From DASZBX01 sp035943635 (GTDB lineage Bacteria > Actinomycetota > Actinomycetes > Streptomycetales > Catenulisporaceae), in contig DASZBX010000105.1 of the NCBI GenBank assembly GCA_035943635.1, positions 186,001-250,000 on the forward strand: a DNA stretch of 64,000 bases. Reading direction: 5' to 3'. The notes under the pieces were generated by a model that saw nothing but the letters and a program-made list of their open reading frames with translations, was not told the DNA's origin and did not search any database. The position numbers and the translations under genes are program-made. This document shows positions 53,672 to 61,231 of this stretch, in pieces. Position 1 is the stretch's first letter. Each line of letters opens with the position of its first letter.

Positions 53672-54354
53672 CAGACGGCCTCGCCGGATCCCTTGGGCGG
53701 CAGTCCGAACACCAGTCCGGTCAGTGCCAGCAGCACCGGCAGTCCGGCCGGGAGGAACGCGGCCGTGGCCAGGGCGACCGCGGCGCCGACCAGGGCGGCC
53801 CGGCGGGTCAGCCGGTCGCGCAGGGCGGGCAGGACCAGCGCGAGGATGACCGCCGGGAACAGCGCGTCCAGGCCGAACGCGGCGGTGTCGTGGATCAGGC
53901 TCCCGCCGAGCGCGCCGAGCAGGGCGCCGAGCGGCCAGCAGACCAGGATCCCGCCCCCGCAGGCCCAGTACCCGGCCCGTTTGCGGACCGGGTCGGTCTG
54001 GGACAGGGCGACCACCACGGCCTCGTCGTTCATCACGTGGGTGCCGAGCAGGCGGCGCCAGCCGGGCTGGATCACGTCCGGCACGGCCAGCCCGTAGGGC
54101 AGGTGCCGGGCGTTGACCAGCAGTCCGGCCAGGGCCGCGGCGATCGGGTTGCCGCCGGTGGCCACGATCCCGACGAACAGGAACTCCGAGGCCCCGGCCA
54201 GCACGAGCACGCTGGTCAGCACGGGGAACCAGACCGGGAAGCCGTAGGCGACGGCGATCGCGCCGTACGACATCCCGATCGCGGCCACCGACGCCAGGAT
54301 CAGCGCGATCCCGCGGAGCAGGTCGCGGTCGAGTGTTCTCCATATCGAACGCAT
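53671..54354 (-). CDS. azlC: Branched-chain amino acid exporter large subunit AzlC
   Basis: A 227-residue membrane protein. GIALILASVAAIGMSYGAIA, GASEFLFVGIVATGGNPIAA, NARHLPYGLA and THVMNDEAVVVAL are AzlC signatures, with several further helices to the end. With AzlD it forms a LIV-E-type exporter. It is divergent from an XRE-cupin gene, a common pairing in which that protein controls azlCD. Confidence 0.92.
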   Translation of the reverse strand: MRSIWRTLDRDLLRGIALILASVAAIGMSYGAIAVAYGFPVWFPVLTSVLVLAGASEFLFVGIVATGGNPIAAALAGLLVNARHLPYGLAVPDVIQPGWRRLLGTHVMNDEAVVVALSQTDPVRKRAGYWACGGGILVCWPLGALLGALGGSLIHDTAAFGLDALFPAVILALVLPALRDRLTRRAALVGAAVALATAAFLPAGLPVLLALTGLVFGLPPKGSGEAV

Positions 54355-54419
54355 GATGGATATGGTGGAACCACCCTGGCGCGTTCGTCAAGGAAAACGA
54401 CGTTTGATGGAGCGAACGA

Positions 54420-55034
54420 ATGGTCCAGCTGCCCGCGCCCGACGCCCCCGGCGAGCCGGTCCCGGCGGCCGCAACCCGGTCCCCGGCCCAGCCGTCGATG
54501 CAGGCCATCGCGGCCGCGCTGCGCCGGGAGCGGCGCCGGACCGGGCTGAGCCTGAGCGAGGTGGCCCGCCGGGCCCAGATCGCCAAGTCCACCCTGTCCC
54601 AGCTGGAGGCGGGCGTCGGCAATCCGAGCCTGGAGACCCTCTGGGCGCTGTGCGTGGCCCTGGACACCCCGTTCGCCCGACTGTTCGACCCGCCCCGGCC
54701 GCAGGTGCAGCTGATCCGGGCCGGCGACGGCCCGGTCGTGTCCTCGGCGTTGGCCGACTACCGGGCCACCATCCTGGCCCCCTGCCCGCCCGGCGCCCGC
54801 CGGGACGTCTACGCCATCGCGGCCGAACCGGGCAGCCAGCGCGACTCGGACCCGCACATGCCCGGCACAGTCGAACACGTGATCCTGTCTTCCGGCCGCG
54901 CCCTGGTCGGCCTGACCGACGAGCCGGTGGAACTCCTCCCCGGCGACTACACCGCCTACCCGGCCGACCTGCCACACATCTTCCGCGCCCTGGAACCGGG
55001 AACCCGCGCGGTGATGGTCTCGGAGCACATCTAG
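54420..55034 (+). CDS. XRE-family regulator with cupin domain
   Basis: A 204-residue regulator. The helix-turn-helix is ALRRERRRTGLSLSEVARRA, QIAKSTLSQLEAGVGNPSLE, TLWALCVALDTPFARLFDPP. The C-terminal cupin holds SDPHMPGTVEHVILSSGRAL and ELLPGDYTAYPADLPHIFRA, where a ligand would bind. GGAG lies seven bases before the ATG. It is divergent from azlCD across 65 bases, so it most likely regulates that exporter in response to an amino acid. Its stop TAG (CAC ATC TAG) sits in the left CTAG of the second inverted-repeat element. Confidence 0.9.
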   Translation: MVQLPAPDAPGEPVPAAATRSPAQPSMQAIAAALRRERRRTGLSLSEVARRAQIAKSTLSQLEAGVGNPSLETLWALCVALDTPFARLFDPPRPQVQLIRAGDGPVVSSALADYRATILAPCPPGARRDVYAIAAEPGSQRDSDPHMPGTVEHVILSSGRALVGLTDEPVELLPGDYTAYPADLPHIFRALEPGTRAVMVSEHI

Positions 55035-55134
55035 ACGAGTTGTTCCGGATTCTGGCGCCTGAGCCGAGTTGCTGGTAAGCGCGCTGACCTGCCGGGTGAG
55101 TTCGCCGCGCCAGAATTCGGAACAACTCGTCTAG
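55031..55134. mobile_element. 104-bp inverted-repeat element bounded by CTAG
   Basis: 55031-55058 and 55107-55134 are 28-base inverted repeats with a single mismatch, beginning CTAGACGAGTTGTTCCGGAT. The 48 bases between have no gene. Both outer ends are CTAG, and the left one contains the stop codon of the regulator gene. Arms and interior are unrelated to the element at 44172-44379, but the CTAG ends and the use of a TAG stop as the target are shared. It fits a miniature transposon-like or palindromic repeat element. Confidence 0.65.
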
Positions 55135-55146
55135 CGCCGTGACAGT

Positions 55147-55181
55147 CCGAGGCCCGTGGCGCACAGTGCCGCGGGCCTCGG
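55147..55181. terminator. Terminator hairpin
   Basis: CCGAGGCCCG (55147-55156) pairs with CGGGCCTCGG (55172-55181) and the loop adds GGC/GCC pairs. It could end the XRE-cupin transcript beyond the inverted-repeat element, or the remnant on the other strand. Confidence 0.75.
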
Positions 55182-55247
55182 AGAGGTGGGGACGGGATCC
55201 GCGCGGCGCACGCTCCGGCCGGCGGCCCGGCGGCCCGGCGGCCCGGC

Positions 55248-55481
55248 TCAGGGCACGAGCACCGTGCGCACGCCCGGCACCTCGGGCTCGGTCCAGGCCG
55301 TCTCGACCTCGGCGAGCGGGACCGGGCGCGCGGTGACCGCGATGCCGCCGCTGTTGAGCTCCTCGACCAGCGAGGGCAGTTCGGCCCGGTAGGCCTTGGT
55401 GGACACCGCGCCCTGGCCGTTGCCCTGCAAGCGGAAGTTGGCCGAGCGCAGGGCGACCGAGGGCAGTTCGATCGTCGGTCC
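55248..55481 (-). pseudogene. 3' fragment of a zinc-type alcohol dehydrogenase gene
   Basis: About 77 codons (GPTIELPSVALRSANFRLQG, AVSTKAYRAELPSLVEELNS, PVPLAEVETAWTEP, GVRTVLVP) match the C-terminal end of medium-chain zinc-binding alcohol dehydrogenase/quinone oxidoreductase proteins. The catalytic and Rossmann parts are absent: upstream the frame goes into unrelated sequence before the HD-domain gene. No start or ribosome site is present. It is a deletion remnant. Confidence 0.78.
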
Positions 55482-55543
55482 GGCCCCTGCGCCGGCTGAC
55501 TGAATTCGGTCGACTGAGCCCGGCTTGCGGCTCAGCCCTCGGC

Positions 55544-56113
55544 TCAGTCCGACGCCAGCAGCTCCATCAGCAGCGGCCGGTAGTGGTCGAAGCCGGGATC
55601 GCCCCGGTCCGGGTCCTTGGCGGCCTCGTCCCAGCGCCGCAGCCGGACCGATTCCCCTGCGTAGGCAAGGGTTTCGAACTCGGCTGCCTCGGCCGCGGTC
55701 ATCGGGCCGCCCTGCACGGCGAGCGTGTGCACCGAGGCCTCCGACAGCCGGTCGAAGTAGCCCGGCTCGACCGCGCACAGGTACCGCTTGGCCGCGACGT
55801 GCAGCCGGACCGGCTCGGTGACCGCCGGGCCGAACCACCGGCCGAGCCAGTCCGCGCCCTGGTGGCTGTGGTGGTTGTCCGTGCCGGCCATCAGCTCCCG
55901 GCCGTGGACCGCGCCGGTGAAGTGCCCGATGTCGTGCAGCAGGGCCGCGGCCACCAGCGCCGGCGGCGCACCGTCGGCCTCGGCCAGCGCCGCCGCCTGC
56001 ACCATGTGCTGCCCCTGGGTCACCGCCTCGCCGAGGTACTCCGCGCCGCCCTCGCCCTCGAAGAGGTCGGCCAGCCGCTGCACGACCTCGCCGCGCTGCT
56101 CGTCCGTCACCAT
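55544..56113 (-). CDS. PhnZ/TmpB-like HD-domain oxygenase
   Basis: A 189-residue HD-domain protein. Metal ligands are in GQHMVQAAALAE, LLHDIGHF, DNHHSHQGADWL and LSEASVHTLAVQGGPM. The phrase EPVRLHVAAKRYLCAVEPGY is typical of the phosphonate-degradation HD family, whose members PhnZ and TmpB use a mixed-valent di-iron centre to cut C-P bonds of hydroxyphosphonates. The Tyr and Glu of the flexible loop also seem present (EYLGEAVTQ, residues about 25-31). The usual partner, a PhnY-like hydroxylase, is not in the window, so the substrate may differ. The gene lies next to a dehydrogenase remnant. Confidence 0.85.
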   Translation of the reverse strand: MVTDEQRGEVVQRLADLFEGEGGAEYLGEAVTQGQHMVQAAALAEADGAPPALVAAALLHDIGHFTGAVHGRELMAGTDNHHSHQGADWLGRWFGPAVTEPVRLHVAAKRYLCAVEPGYFDRLSEASVHTLAVQGGPMTAAEAAEFETLAYAGESVRLRRWDEAAKDPDRGDPGFDHYRPLLMELLASD

Positions 56114-56248
56114 GGTGTCGCTCCTCGCTCGGGGCCCGCCGGGTGGGCCGCCGTCCGATCACACCCGAGCCGGGGCGGACGGATCAACCCGCGTGCGGCG
56201 GACATTCCGTGAACAGTGAGCATTGGACGTCGGGCGCGCCGCGGCCGC

Positions 56249-57028
56249 TCACGCGGGCAGGGCGCGGATCAGGACCAGCGAGCCGTTGAGGAAGGGCTGC
56301 TCGCGCAGCGAACCGTACTGCTCGTCCCAGGCGCCGGAGCTCAGGGCCTCGCGCAGGTTCTCAGTGTACTGTTCCCGGGTCTCCTGGTCGACGAAACTCC
56401 ACGCGGAGCAGGCCTGGCGGGCGGCCGGGTCGAGCAGGCGCTCGGGGCGGGCGTAGTAGGCCTCGTTGAAGCCGTCGCTGCAGTCCGCCGGGATGGGCAC
56501 CGTGGTCACCGAGATCCGGCCGCCGAGGGCCTCGGCGATGGCGGCGGTGGTCGGGTAGCGCCGGGCCTCGGTGTCCAGGACCAGGGGAGCGTACTGGTAC
56601 AGCCAGAAGTCGCGCACCAGGTCCGGGTCGCAGGTCAGGATCACGACCGGGCCGGTGGTCACCCGCCGCATCTCGCGCAGGCCGGCCTCCAGCCGGCTCC
56701 ACTGGTGGATGCTGAACGTGGTCATCGCGCCGTCGAAGGAGCCGTCCGGGAACGGCAGGTCCTCGGCGACGGCGTCGATCGCGGCCGGCAGGTGCGCCGG
56801 GCGGCGCTCGCGCATCGAGGCCGAGGGTTCGACCGCGGTCACCTCGAACGCGGTCGACTCGTACGAGCCCGTTCCGGCGCCGACGTTGAGCACCGTGCGC
56901 GACCCGGCCAGGGCCTGCTCGATCAGTTCCCCGATCCGCGGATCGGGCTTGCGGTGATCGGTGTAGACGGTGCCGATCACACCGTAGTCGGCGTCGCCCG
57001 CACTGCCGTCTGCCATTCGTTGCGTCAT
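56249..57028 (-). CDS. Class I SAM-dependent methyltransferase
   Basis: A 259-residue methyltransferase. Motif I is TVLNVGAGTGSYE, the acidic motif II region is VTAVEPSASMRERRP, and IDAVAEDLPFPDGSFDGAMT is the following loop (LPFPDGSFD is typical of the Methyltransf_11 group). The C-terminal half (CDPDLVRDFWLYQYAPLVLD, CSDGFNEAYYARPERLLDPA) is distinctive and shared by a group of actinobacterial small-molecule methyltransferases of unknown substrate. It is not closely related to the paralogous pair at 7.3 and 44.4 kb. Confidence 0.87.
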   Translation of the reverse strand: MTQRMADGSAGDADYGVIGTVYTDHRKPDPRIGELIEQALAGSRTVLNVGAGTGSYESTAFEVTAVEPSASMRERRPAHLPAAIDAVAEDLPFPDGSFDGAMTTFSIHQWSRLEAGLREMRRVTTGPVVILTCDPDLVRDFWLYQYAPLVLDTEARRYPTTAAIAEALGGRISVTTVPIPADCSDGFNEAYYARPERLLDPAARQACSAWSFVDQETREQYTENLREALSSGAWDEQYGSLREQPFLNGSLVLIRALPA

Positions 57029-57111
57029 GAGCCGAATCTATCGGCCCGGGCAGGGCAATTCGCGGTTCGGCGGCCGCCCGCGGGCTCGGGTCGACTCCTG
57101 ACCACCGCAGA

Positions 57112-57549
57112 TCAGACCTCGTCGACGGTCGACGTGATCGGGGTGCCGATCTCGACCGTGCGGCTGACCGTGCACAGCCGGTCGTGGGAGAGCTTCACCG
57201 CGCGCGGCAGGATCGCCCGGGCCTCGTCGCCAGCGGCGCCCTCGGGGAAGACCACGTGGAAGGTGACGGCCAGGTTCGTCATCCGGCTGCCGAGCTCGTC
57301 GCGGATCTTGTCGCCGCTGACCGTGACGGTGAACTCGGATGGTTCGGCGTGCCGGGTGGTGGCCACGTCGGCGTCGATCCCGGTGCAGCCGCCGATCGCG
57401 GCGAGCAGCAGTTCGACCGGGGAGAACTCCGGGCCGCCCTCGGAGCCGGCGCCGAACTCGATCGCGGCGCCGCGCGGGTTGGTCGCGGTGTACCGGCCGC
57501 CGCCGAGCCGGTCGATCCGCACGGTCCGCAGCGTTTCCTGTTCGCTCAT
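57112..57549 (-). CDS. OsmC-family redox protein
   Basis: A 145-residue OsmC-like protein from the ATG at 57549 (MSEQETLRTVRIDR). GGPEFSPVELLLAAIGGCTG carries the first conserved cysteine and glutamate; the second cysteine is in SHDRLCTVSRTVEIGTPI. The pair reduces organic peroxides in this family. It is divergent from the S53 peptidase gene and 83 bases upstream of the methyltransferase on the same strand. Role in peroxide or thiol stress is inferred from the family. Confidence 0.87.
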   Translation of the reverse strand: MSEQETLRTVRIDRLGGGRYTATNPRGAAIEFGAGSEGGPEFSPVELLLAAIGGCTGIDADVATTRHAEPSEFTVTVSGDKIRDELGSRMTNLAVTFHVVFPEGAAGDEARAILPRAVKLSHDRLCTVSRTVEIGTPITSTVDEV

Positions 57550-57766
57550 GGCGACAACCCTACGCCGCCCGGGCCAGGTCCGGATCATGGCAGCGCAGCC
57601 GCACCGGGGCCGACTGCCTCGCGGTCTCGATCGAGTTACAGTCGCCCGGACGCCTCTATCACGACCCTCTGCCCTCTGTTAGTCACAGTAGCGATGCCGC
57701 CAAGCATCGGCGGGAGGCCCAAAGGCGCCTCGCCCCCCGCGCGAGCGAAGCGAGTAGACACCCAGG

Positions 57767-59749
57767 ATGAGTAACCCACAGACCGGGCGGGCTCGGACAA
57801 CCCATGGTGCGCGTGCACGGGCCCTGCGGATCGGAATCCCGCTCACCACGCTGGCCGTGATCGCGGCCGGGAGCACCCAGACCGCGGGCGCCGCGGTCGC
57901 CCCGGCCTCGCACGCCCCGGCCGCCGTCGGCGCGTTCGTGCCGGCCCCGGCCGGAGCCGTCGCCGCCGCGGCGCCGGACGACTCGATCAGGATCACCGTC
58001 GACGTGCTGCTGGCCCCGCGCAACGCGGCCGAGCTGGCCCAGTACGCGACCGCGGTCAGCAGCCCGGATTCCCCGTTCTCCAAGGACTACCTGTCCCAGG
58101 GCGAGGCCGAGAAGCTGTTCGCCCCGGCCCTGTCCACGGTCGACGCCGTCGACGCGGCCCTGCGCGGCGCGGGCCTGACCCCGGGCGCCGCGGCCGGGGA
58201 CGACCTGGCCATCCCGGTCACCGCCACCCTCGGCCAGCTCAAGGCGGCCTTCGGGGTCGGCTTCGCCGGGTACCGGCTGCAGGGCGGGCGCGCCGCGTTC
58301 GGCGCCACCTCCGTGCCCAAGGTCGACGGCACCGTGGCCGCGGACATCTCCGGGATCGTCGGCCTGAACGACTTCGCGGTGCCGACCGCGAACATCGCGA
58401 ACAAGGGCAAGGCGATACCCGGCGCGTTGCCCGCGACGAGCGCGGCGAAGACCGCGCCCTCGCACTCCGCGCCGACGATGTGCTCCGCGTTCACCGACTC
58501 GATCAACTCGTATCTCGAGTCGGGTGAAGGGATTCCGGCCGTCGACGCCGGGGACTACTACTCGCCGTCCGCGATATCCACCGCCTACGGCACCGCGGCC
58601 CAGCTGGCCGCCGGGGACAACGGATCCAAGGTCACCGTGGGCGTGCTGGAGTGGGAGGCGGTCAGCCCCGCGGCGCTGTCCGTCTACCAGAGCTGCCTGG
58701 GTCTGAACAACAAGATCAGCTACGTGAACACCGACGGCGGCCCGGTCGAGCTGCCGACCGCGGACAACGGCGTGGGCTACGAGTCCTCGCTCGACATCGA
58801 GGACATCGCGAGCATCGCGCCCGGCGCCTCGATCGTCGACTACCAGGGCCTGGACGCCGACAACCCGGCCTTCACCGACGCCGACTGGCTGGACACGTTC
58901 ACCAGGGCCGTCACCGACGACAAGGCGAGCGTGCTGTCGATCTCCTGGGGTGAGTGCGAGGCGCAGACCGACACGACCACCCGGTCCGGGGAGACCACCG
59001 ACTTCGAACTGGCCGCGGTCCAGGGCCAGAGCGTGTTCGTCGCCTCCGGAGACGACGGCTCCACCGACTGCGAGGACGCGGACGGCAACCCGCTGCTCGG
59101 CCTGGCCGTGGACGACCCGGGCGTGAACCCGTGGGTGACGGACGTCGGCGGCACCTACATGCAGGGCAAGACCTCGCCGAAGATCAGCGTGTGGAACGAC
59201 TCCACCTACGTCATCGGCGGCGTGCCCGGCACGGCCGGCGGCGCGGGCGGCGGCGGCGTGGCCACGGACTTCCAGCTGTCCGGGTTCGGCGACTACCAGT
59301 CCGGATTCAAGGCCCTGGGTTACGCGGACGGCTGTGGCGCGAAGTACGGCGCAGCCTGCCGGCAGGTCCCGGACGTGACCGCGATCGCCGACTGGCGGGC
59401 CGGATTCCCGCAGATCAACTACGCGGACAGCAGCGGCTTCTACTCGCTGGTGGACGGCGGCACCAGCCTGGCCGCCCCGACCATGGCCGGGATCACGGCC
59501 CTGGCCGACGCCAGCGGGAGCTGCCGGGCGTACGGCGCGGTCGGCTTCGCCAACCCGGCCCTGTACGACCTGGCCCGCAACCCGCGCACGTACGCGAACG
59601 ACTTCAGCGATGTGAAGGTCGGCGACAACGACTACACGACCAGCGGGTACACCGGCGGCGACTACGAGTCGACCCCCGGCTACGACCTGGCCTCGGGCCT
59701 CGGCTCGCCGAAGGCCGCAACCCTGATCCCGTCGCTGTGCGGACGCTGA
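57767..59749 (+). CDS. Secreted S53 (sedolisin) serine-carboxyl peptidase
   Basis: A 660-residue preproprotein. A signal peptide spans about residues 20-45 (ALRIGIPLTTLAVIAAGSTQ). The S53 activation domain spans about 65-205 (IRITVDVLLAPRNAAELAQY), and the catalytic domain follows from about 285 (KVTVGVLEWEAV). The catalytic Glu and Asp are in YESSLDIEDIASIAPGA (E-x3-D), the oxyanion Asp is in FVASGDDGSTDC, and the nucleophile is in DGGTSLAAPTMAG. The calcium site is in FSDVKVGDND plus GYDLASGLGSP. These enzymes work best at low pH and degrade external protein. It is flanked by OsmC (divergent) and a perfect terminator. Confidence 0.93.
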   Translation: MSNPQTGRARTTHGARARALRIGIPLTTLAVIAAGSTQTAGAAVAPASHAPAAVGAFVPAPAGAVAAAAPDDSIRITVDVLLAPRNAAELAQYATAVSSPDSPFSKDYLSQGEAEKLFAPALSTVDAVDAALRGAGLTPGAAAGDDLAIPVTATLGQLKAAFGVGFAGYRLQGGRAAFGATSVPKVDGTVAADISGIVGLNDFAVPTANIANKGKAIPGALPATSAAKTAPSHSAPTMCSAFTDSINSYLESGEGIPAVDAGDYYSPSAISTAYGTAAQLAAGDNGSKVTVGVLEWEAVSPAALSVYQSCLGLNNKISYVNTDGGPVELPTADNGVGYESSLDIEDIASIAPGASIVDYQGLDADNPAFTDADWLDTFTRAVTDDKASVLSISWGECEAQTDTTTRSGETTDFELAAVQGQSVFVASGDDGSTDCEDADGNPLLGLAVDDPGVNPWVTDVGGTYMQGKTSPKISVWNDSTYVIGGVPGTAGGAGGGGVATDFQLSGFGDYQSGFKALGYADGCGAKYGAACRQVPDVTAIADWRAGFPQINYADSSGFYSLVDGGTSLAAPTMAGITALADASGSCRAYGAVGFANPALYDLARNPRTYANDFSDVKVGDNDYTTSGYTGGDYESTPGYDLASGLGSPKAATLIPSLCGR

Positions 59750-59772
59750 TCGCAGACAGCTGATGGAGTGCA

Positions 59773-59819
59773 CGAAGGCCCCGCCCCCGCGCGAATCCGT
59801 TGCGGGTGCGGGGCCTTCG
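59773..59819. terminator. Terminator after the S53 peptidase
   Basis: CGAAGGCCCCGC (59773-59784) and GCGGGGCCTTCG (59808-59819) are perfect 12-base arms; the loop adds CCCGC/GCGGG pairing. It lies between convergent genes. Confidence 0.88.
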
Positions 59820-59830
59820 TGTCGCAGGGC

Positions 59831-60226
59831 TCAGCCGAGCTCGCGTCCGGTGGAGACCGGGATGTGGTCCGGCAACTCGCCCTCGTGCGAGTCGCCGGTG
59901 TTCACGGTGCCGCGCGGCTCGAACATCAGGATCGAGCCGCCCGGCGAGGACGGCTTGTGCGCGACACCCCGCGGCACGACGAAGGTGTCGCCCTGCCGCA
60001 GGACCACCGTGCGCTCCGTGCCGTCCTCGCCGCGCAGGCTGACGTCGAACCGGCCGTCGAGCACGAGGAAGAACTCGTCGGTGTCCTCGTGCGTGTGCCA
60101 GACGTGCTCGCCGAGCGTGCGGGCGATCTTGACGTCGTAGTCGTTGACCCGGTTGACGATCCGCGGGTCGTAGATCTCCTCGATCCGGGCCAGGGCGTCG
60201 GTCAGGTTGACCGGTTCGTCAGTCAT
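59831..60226 (-). CDS. Cupin-domain protein
   Basis: A 131-residue single-domain cupin. Motif 1 is HVWHTHEDTDEFFLVLDGRF with the metal-binding histidines and glutamate; motif 2 is RQGDTFVVPRGVAHKPSS. Small cupins like this hold a metal and may act as isomerases, dioxygenases or sugar-binding proteins; nothing here fixes the reaction. The start at 60226 overlaps the end of the upstream reading-frame remnant (ATGA), so it may once have been translated with it. The S53 peptidase converges from the other side. Confidence 0.85.
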   Translation of the reverse strand: MTDEPVNLTDALARIEEIYDPRIVNRVNDYDVKIARTLGEHVWHTHEDTDEFFLVLDGRFDVSLRGEDGTERTVVLRQGDTFVVPRGVAHKPSSPGGSILMFEPRGTVNTGDSHEGELPDHIPVSTGRELG

Positions 60227-60608
60227 GATCCGATTATCCGCCGCCCCGGCCCCGGGACACAGCCCGGGCTCAGTTGGCGGTCCAGACCCGGGATCTCCGT
60301 GAAGTTGCCGTCCCCGAAGGCGGTGACGGCCCCGCTGCTCCAAGTGGAACCCGAAGCCGGACTCTTGCCGTAGAACTCCACCCGGCCGCTGTCGTCGTTG
60401 GTCGCCAACGCCAGGTATCCGCTCGGCTGGGCGGCGATCACCAGGTCGGCCGGGAGCGCGTATCCGGAGTCCACCGCGCACGAGTCGTACGACCACGAGG
60501 TGGACCCGAACGCCGCGGTATAGGTGCTGACGCACTGGCCGTCCCAGAAGTCCAGGAAACCATGTATGTTGCGCAAGGCGACGGACCGAGCGGTGGTGAA
60601 ACCTGTTG
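60226..60608 (-). pseudogene. Remnant of a secreted or surface protein gene
   Basis: On the minus strand an open frame with protein-like content reads VALRNIHGFLDFWDGQCVST, FGSTSWSYDSCAVDSGYALP, LVIAAQPSGYLALATNDDSG and VEFYGKSPASGSTWSSGAVT before ending at the cupin start. Two cysteines and many Ser/Gly/Trp suggest an extracytoplasmic beta domain. There is no ATG/GTG start with a ribosome site, and the frame begins at once after the upstream cupin gene. It is probably the 3' part of a broken gene; a real gene with a rare start (TTG in VALRN) cannot be excluded. Confidence 0.4.
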
Positions 60609-61097
60609 CTAGTGCTCGGAGAGGAACTCGGTGGCGGGCGTGGTGGCGTAGCGGCTCATCACCTCGATCGTGTCCTCGGGGGTCATTCCCGGACCGTCGG
60701 CGATCATCTTCTTCAGGTCGCGGAAGTACTGTACGTACAGGTCCGGCGTGAAGGTGTTGAGCAGCACGGCCGGTTCGTCGCCGGGGTTGGCGAAGGTGTG
60801 CGGGGCGCCGGGCGGGACCATGACGAGCGTGCCCTTCTCGGCGAGGTGGCGGGTGTGCCCGACGGTGAACTCGACCGTGCCGGAGACGACGTAGAAACCC
60901 TCGTCGTGCTGGGCGTGCCGGTGTTGCAGCGGCCCGGCGGTGTGCGGGGCGAGGGTGATCTCGCCGATCCCGAGCCGGTGCGCGGTGGTGCCGCCGTCCT
61001 CGAGGATGCGCATCTGCGTGGTACCCAGCCGGAGTGTCTCGCCGCCGGTCGGCCCGACCACGGAAACCTCGGTCACCGGAAACTCGCCCTCGTCCAC
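60609..61097 (-). CDS. Cupin-domain protein under TetR control
   Basis: A 162-residue quercetin-dioxygenase-like cupin. Motif 1 is PLQHRHAQHDEGFYVVSGTV with the metal ligands; motif 2 is EKGTLVMVPPGAPHTFANPG. A C-terminal helical segment FTPDLYVQYFRDLKKMIADG follows. Family members act on aromatic or heterocyclic small molecules, but the reaction is not evident here. It is divergent from a TetR regulator with two operator-like palindromes in the gap, so its expression is probably induced by a ligand. Confidence 0.88.
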   Translation of the reverse strand: MDEGEFPVTEVSVVGPTGGETLRLGTTQMRILEDGGTTAHRLGIGEITLAPHTAGPLQHRHAQHDEGFYVVSGTVEFTVGHTRHLAEKGTLVMVPPGAPHTFANPGDEPAVLLNTFTPDLYVQYFRDLKKMIADGPGMTPEDTIEVMSRYATTPATEFLSEH

Positions 61098-61117
61098 TTC
61101 CTGCTCCTCTGCATTTG

Positions 61118-61133
61118 TGAGAGTTAACTCTCA
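61118..61133. promoter_or_regulatory. TetR-type operator 1
   Basis: TGAGAGTTAACTCTCA is a perfect 16-base palindrome, 21-36 bases upstream of the cupin start and about 99 upstream of the TetR start. It is repeated with two changes at 61161-61176. Confidence 0.75.
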
Positions 61134-61160
61134 TAAGGACAAGGATGCGCCCGGTCATGA

Positions 61161-61176
61161 TGAAAGTCAACTCTCA
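61161..61176. promoter_or_regulatory. TetR-type operator 2
   Basis: TGAAAGTCAACTCTCA differs from operator 1 at two of 16 positions. The centres are 43 bases apart, about four helical turns, so two dimers could bind on the same face. Confidence 0.7.
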
Positions 61177-61231
61177 CGAATGGGGTTCAGCCTGCTAAAC
61201 TGCTGAAGATAGCGGACCAGAGGAGCGGGCC

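Noticed and set aside
54388..55164. Minus-strand frame over the XRE-cupin gene and the 104-bp element
   Set aside because: Arg/Gly/Pro-rich shadow; the plus-strand gene has a clear helix-turn-helix and cupin.
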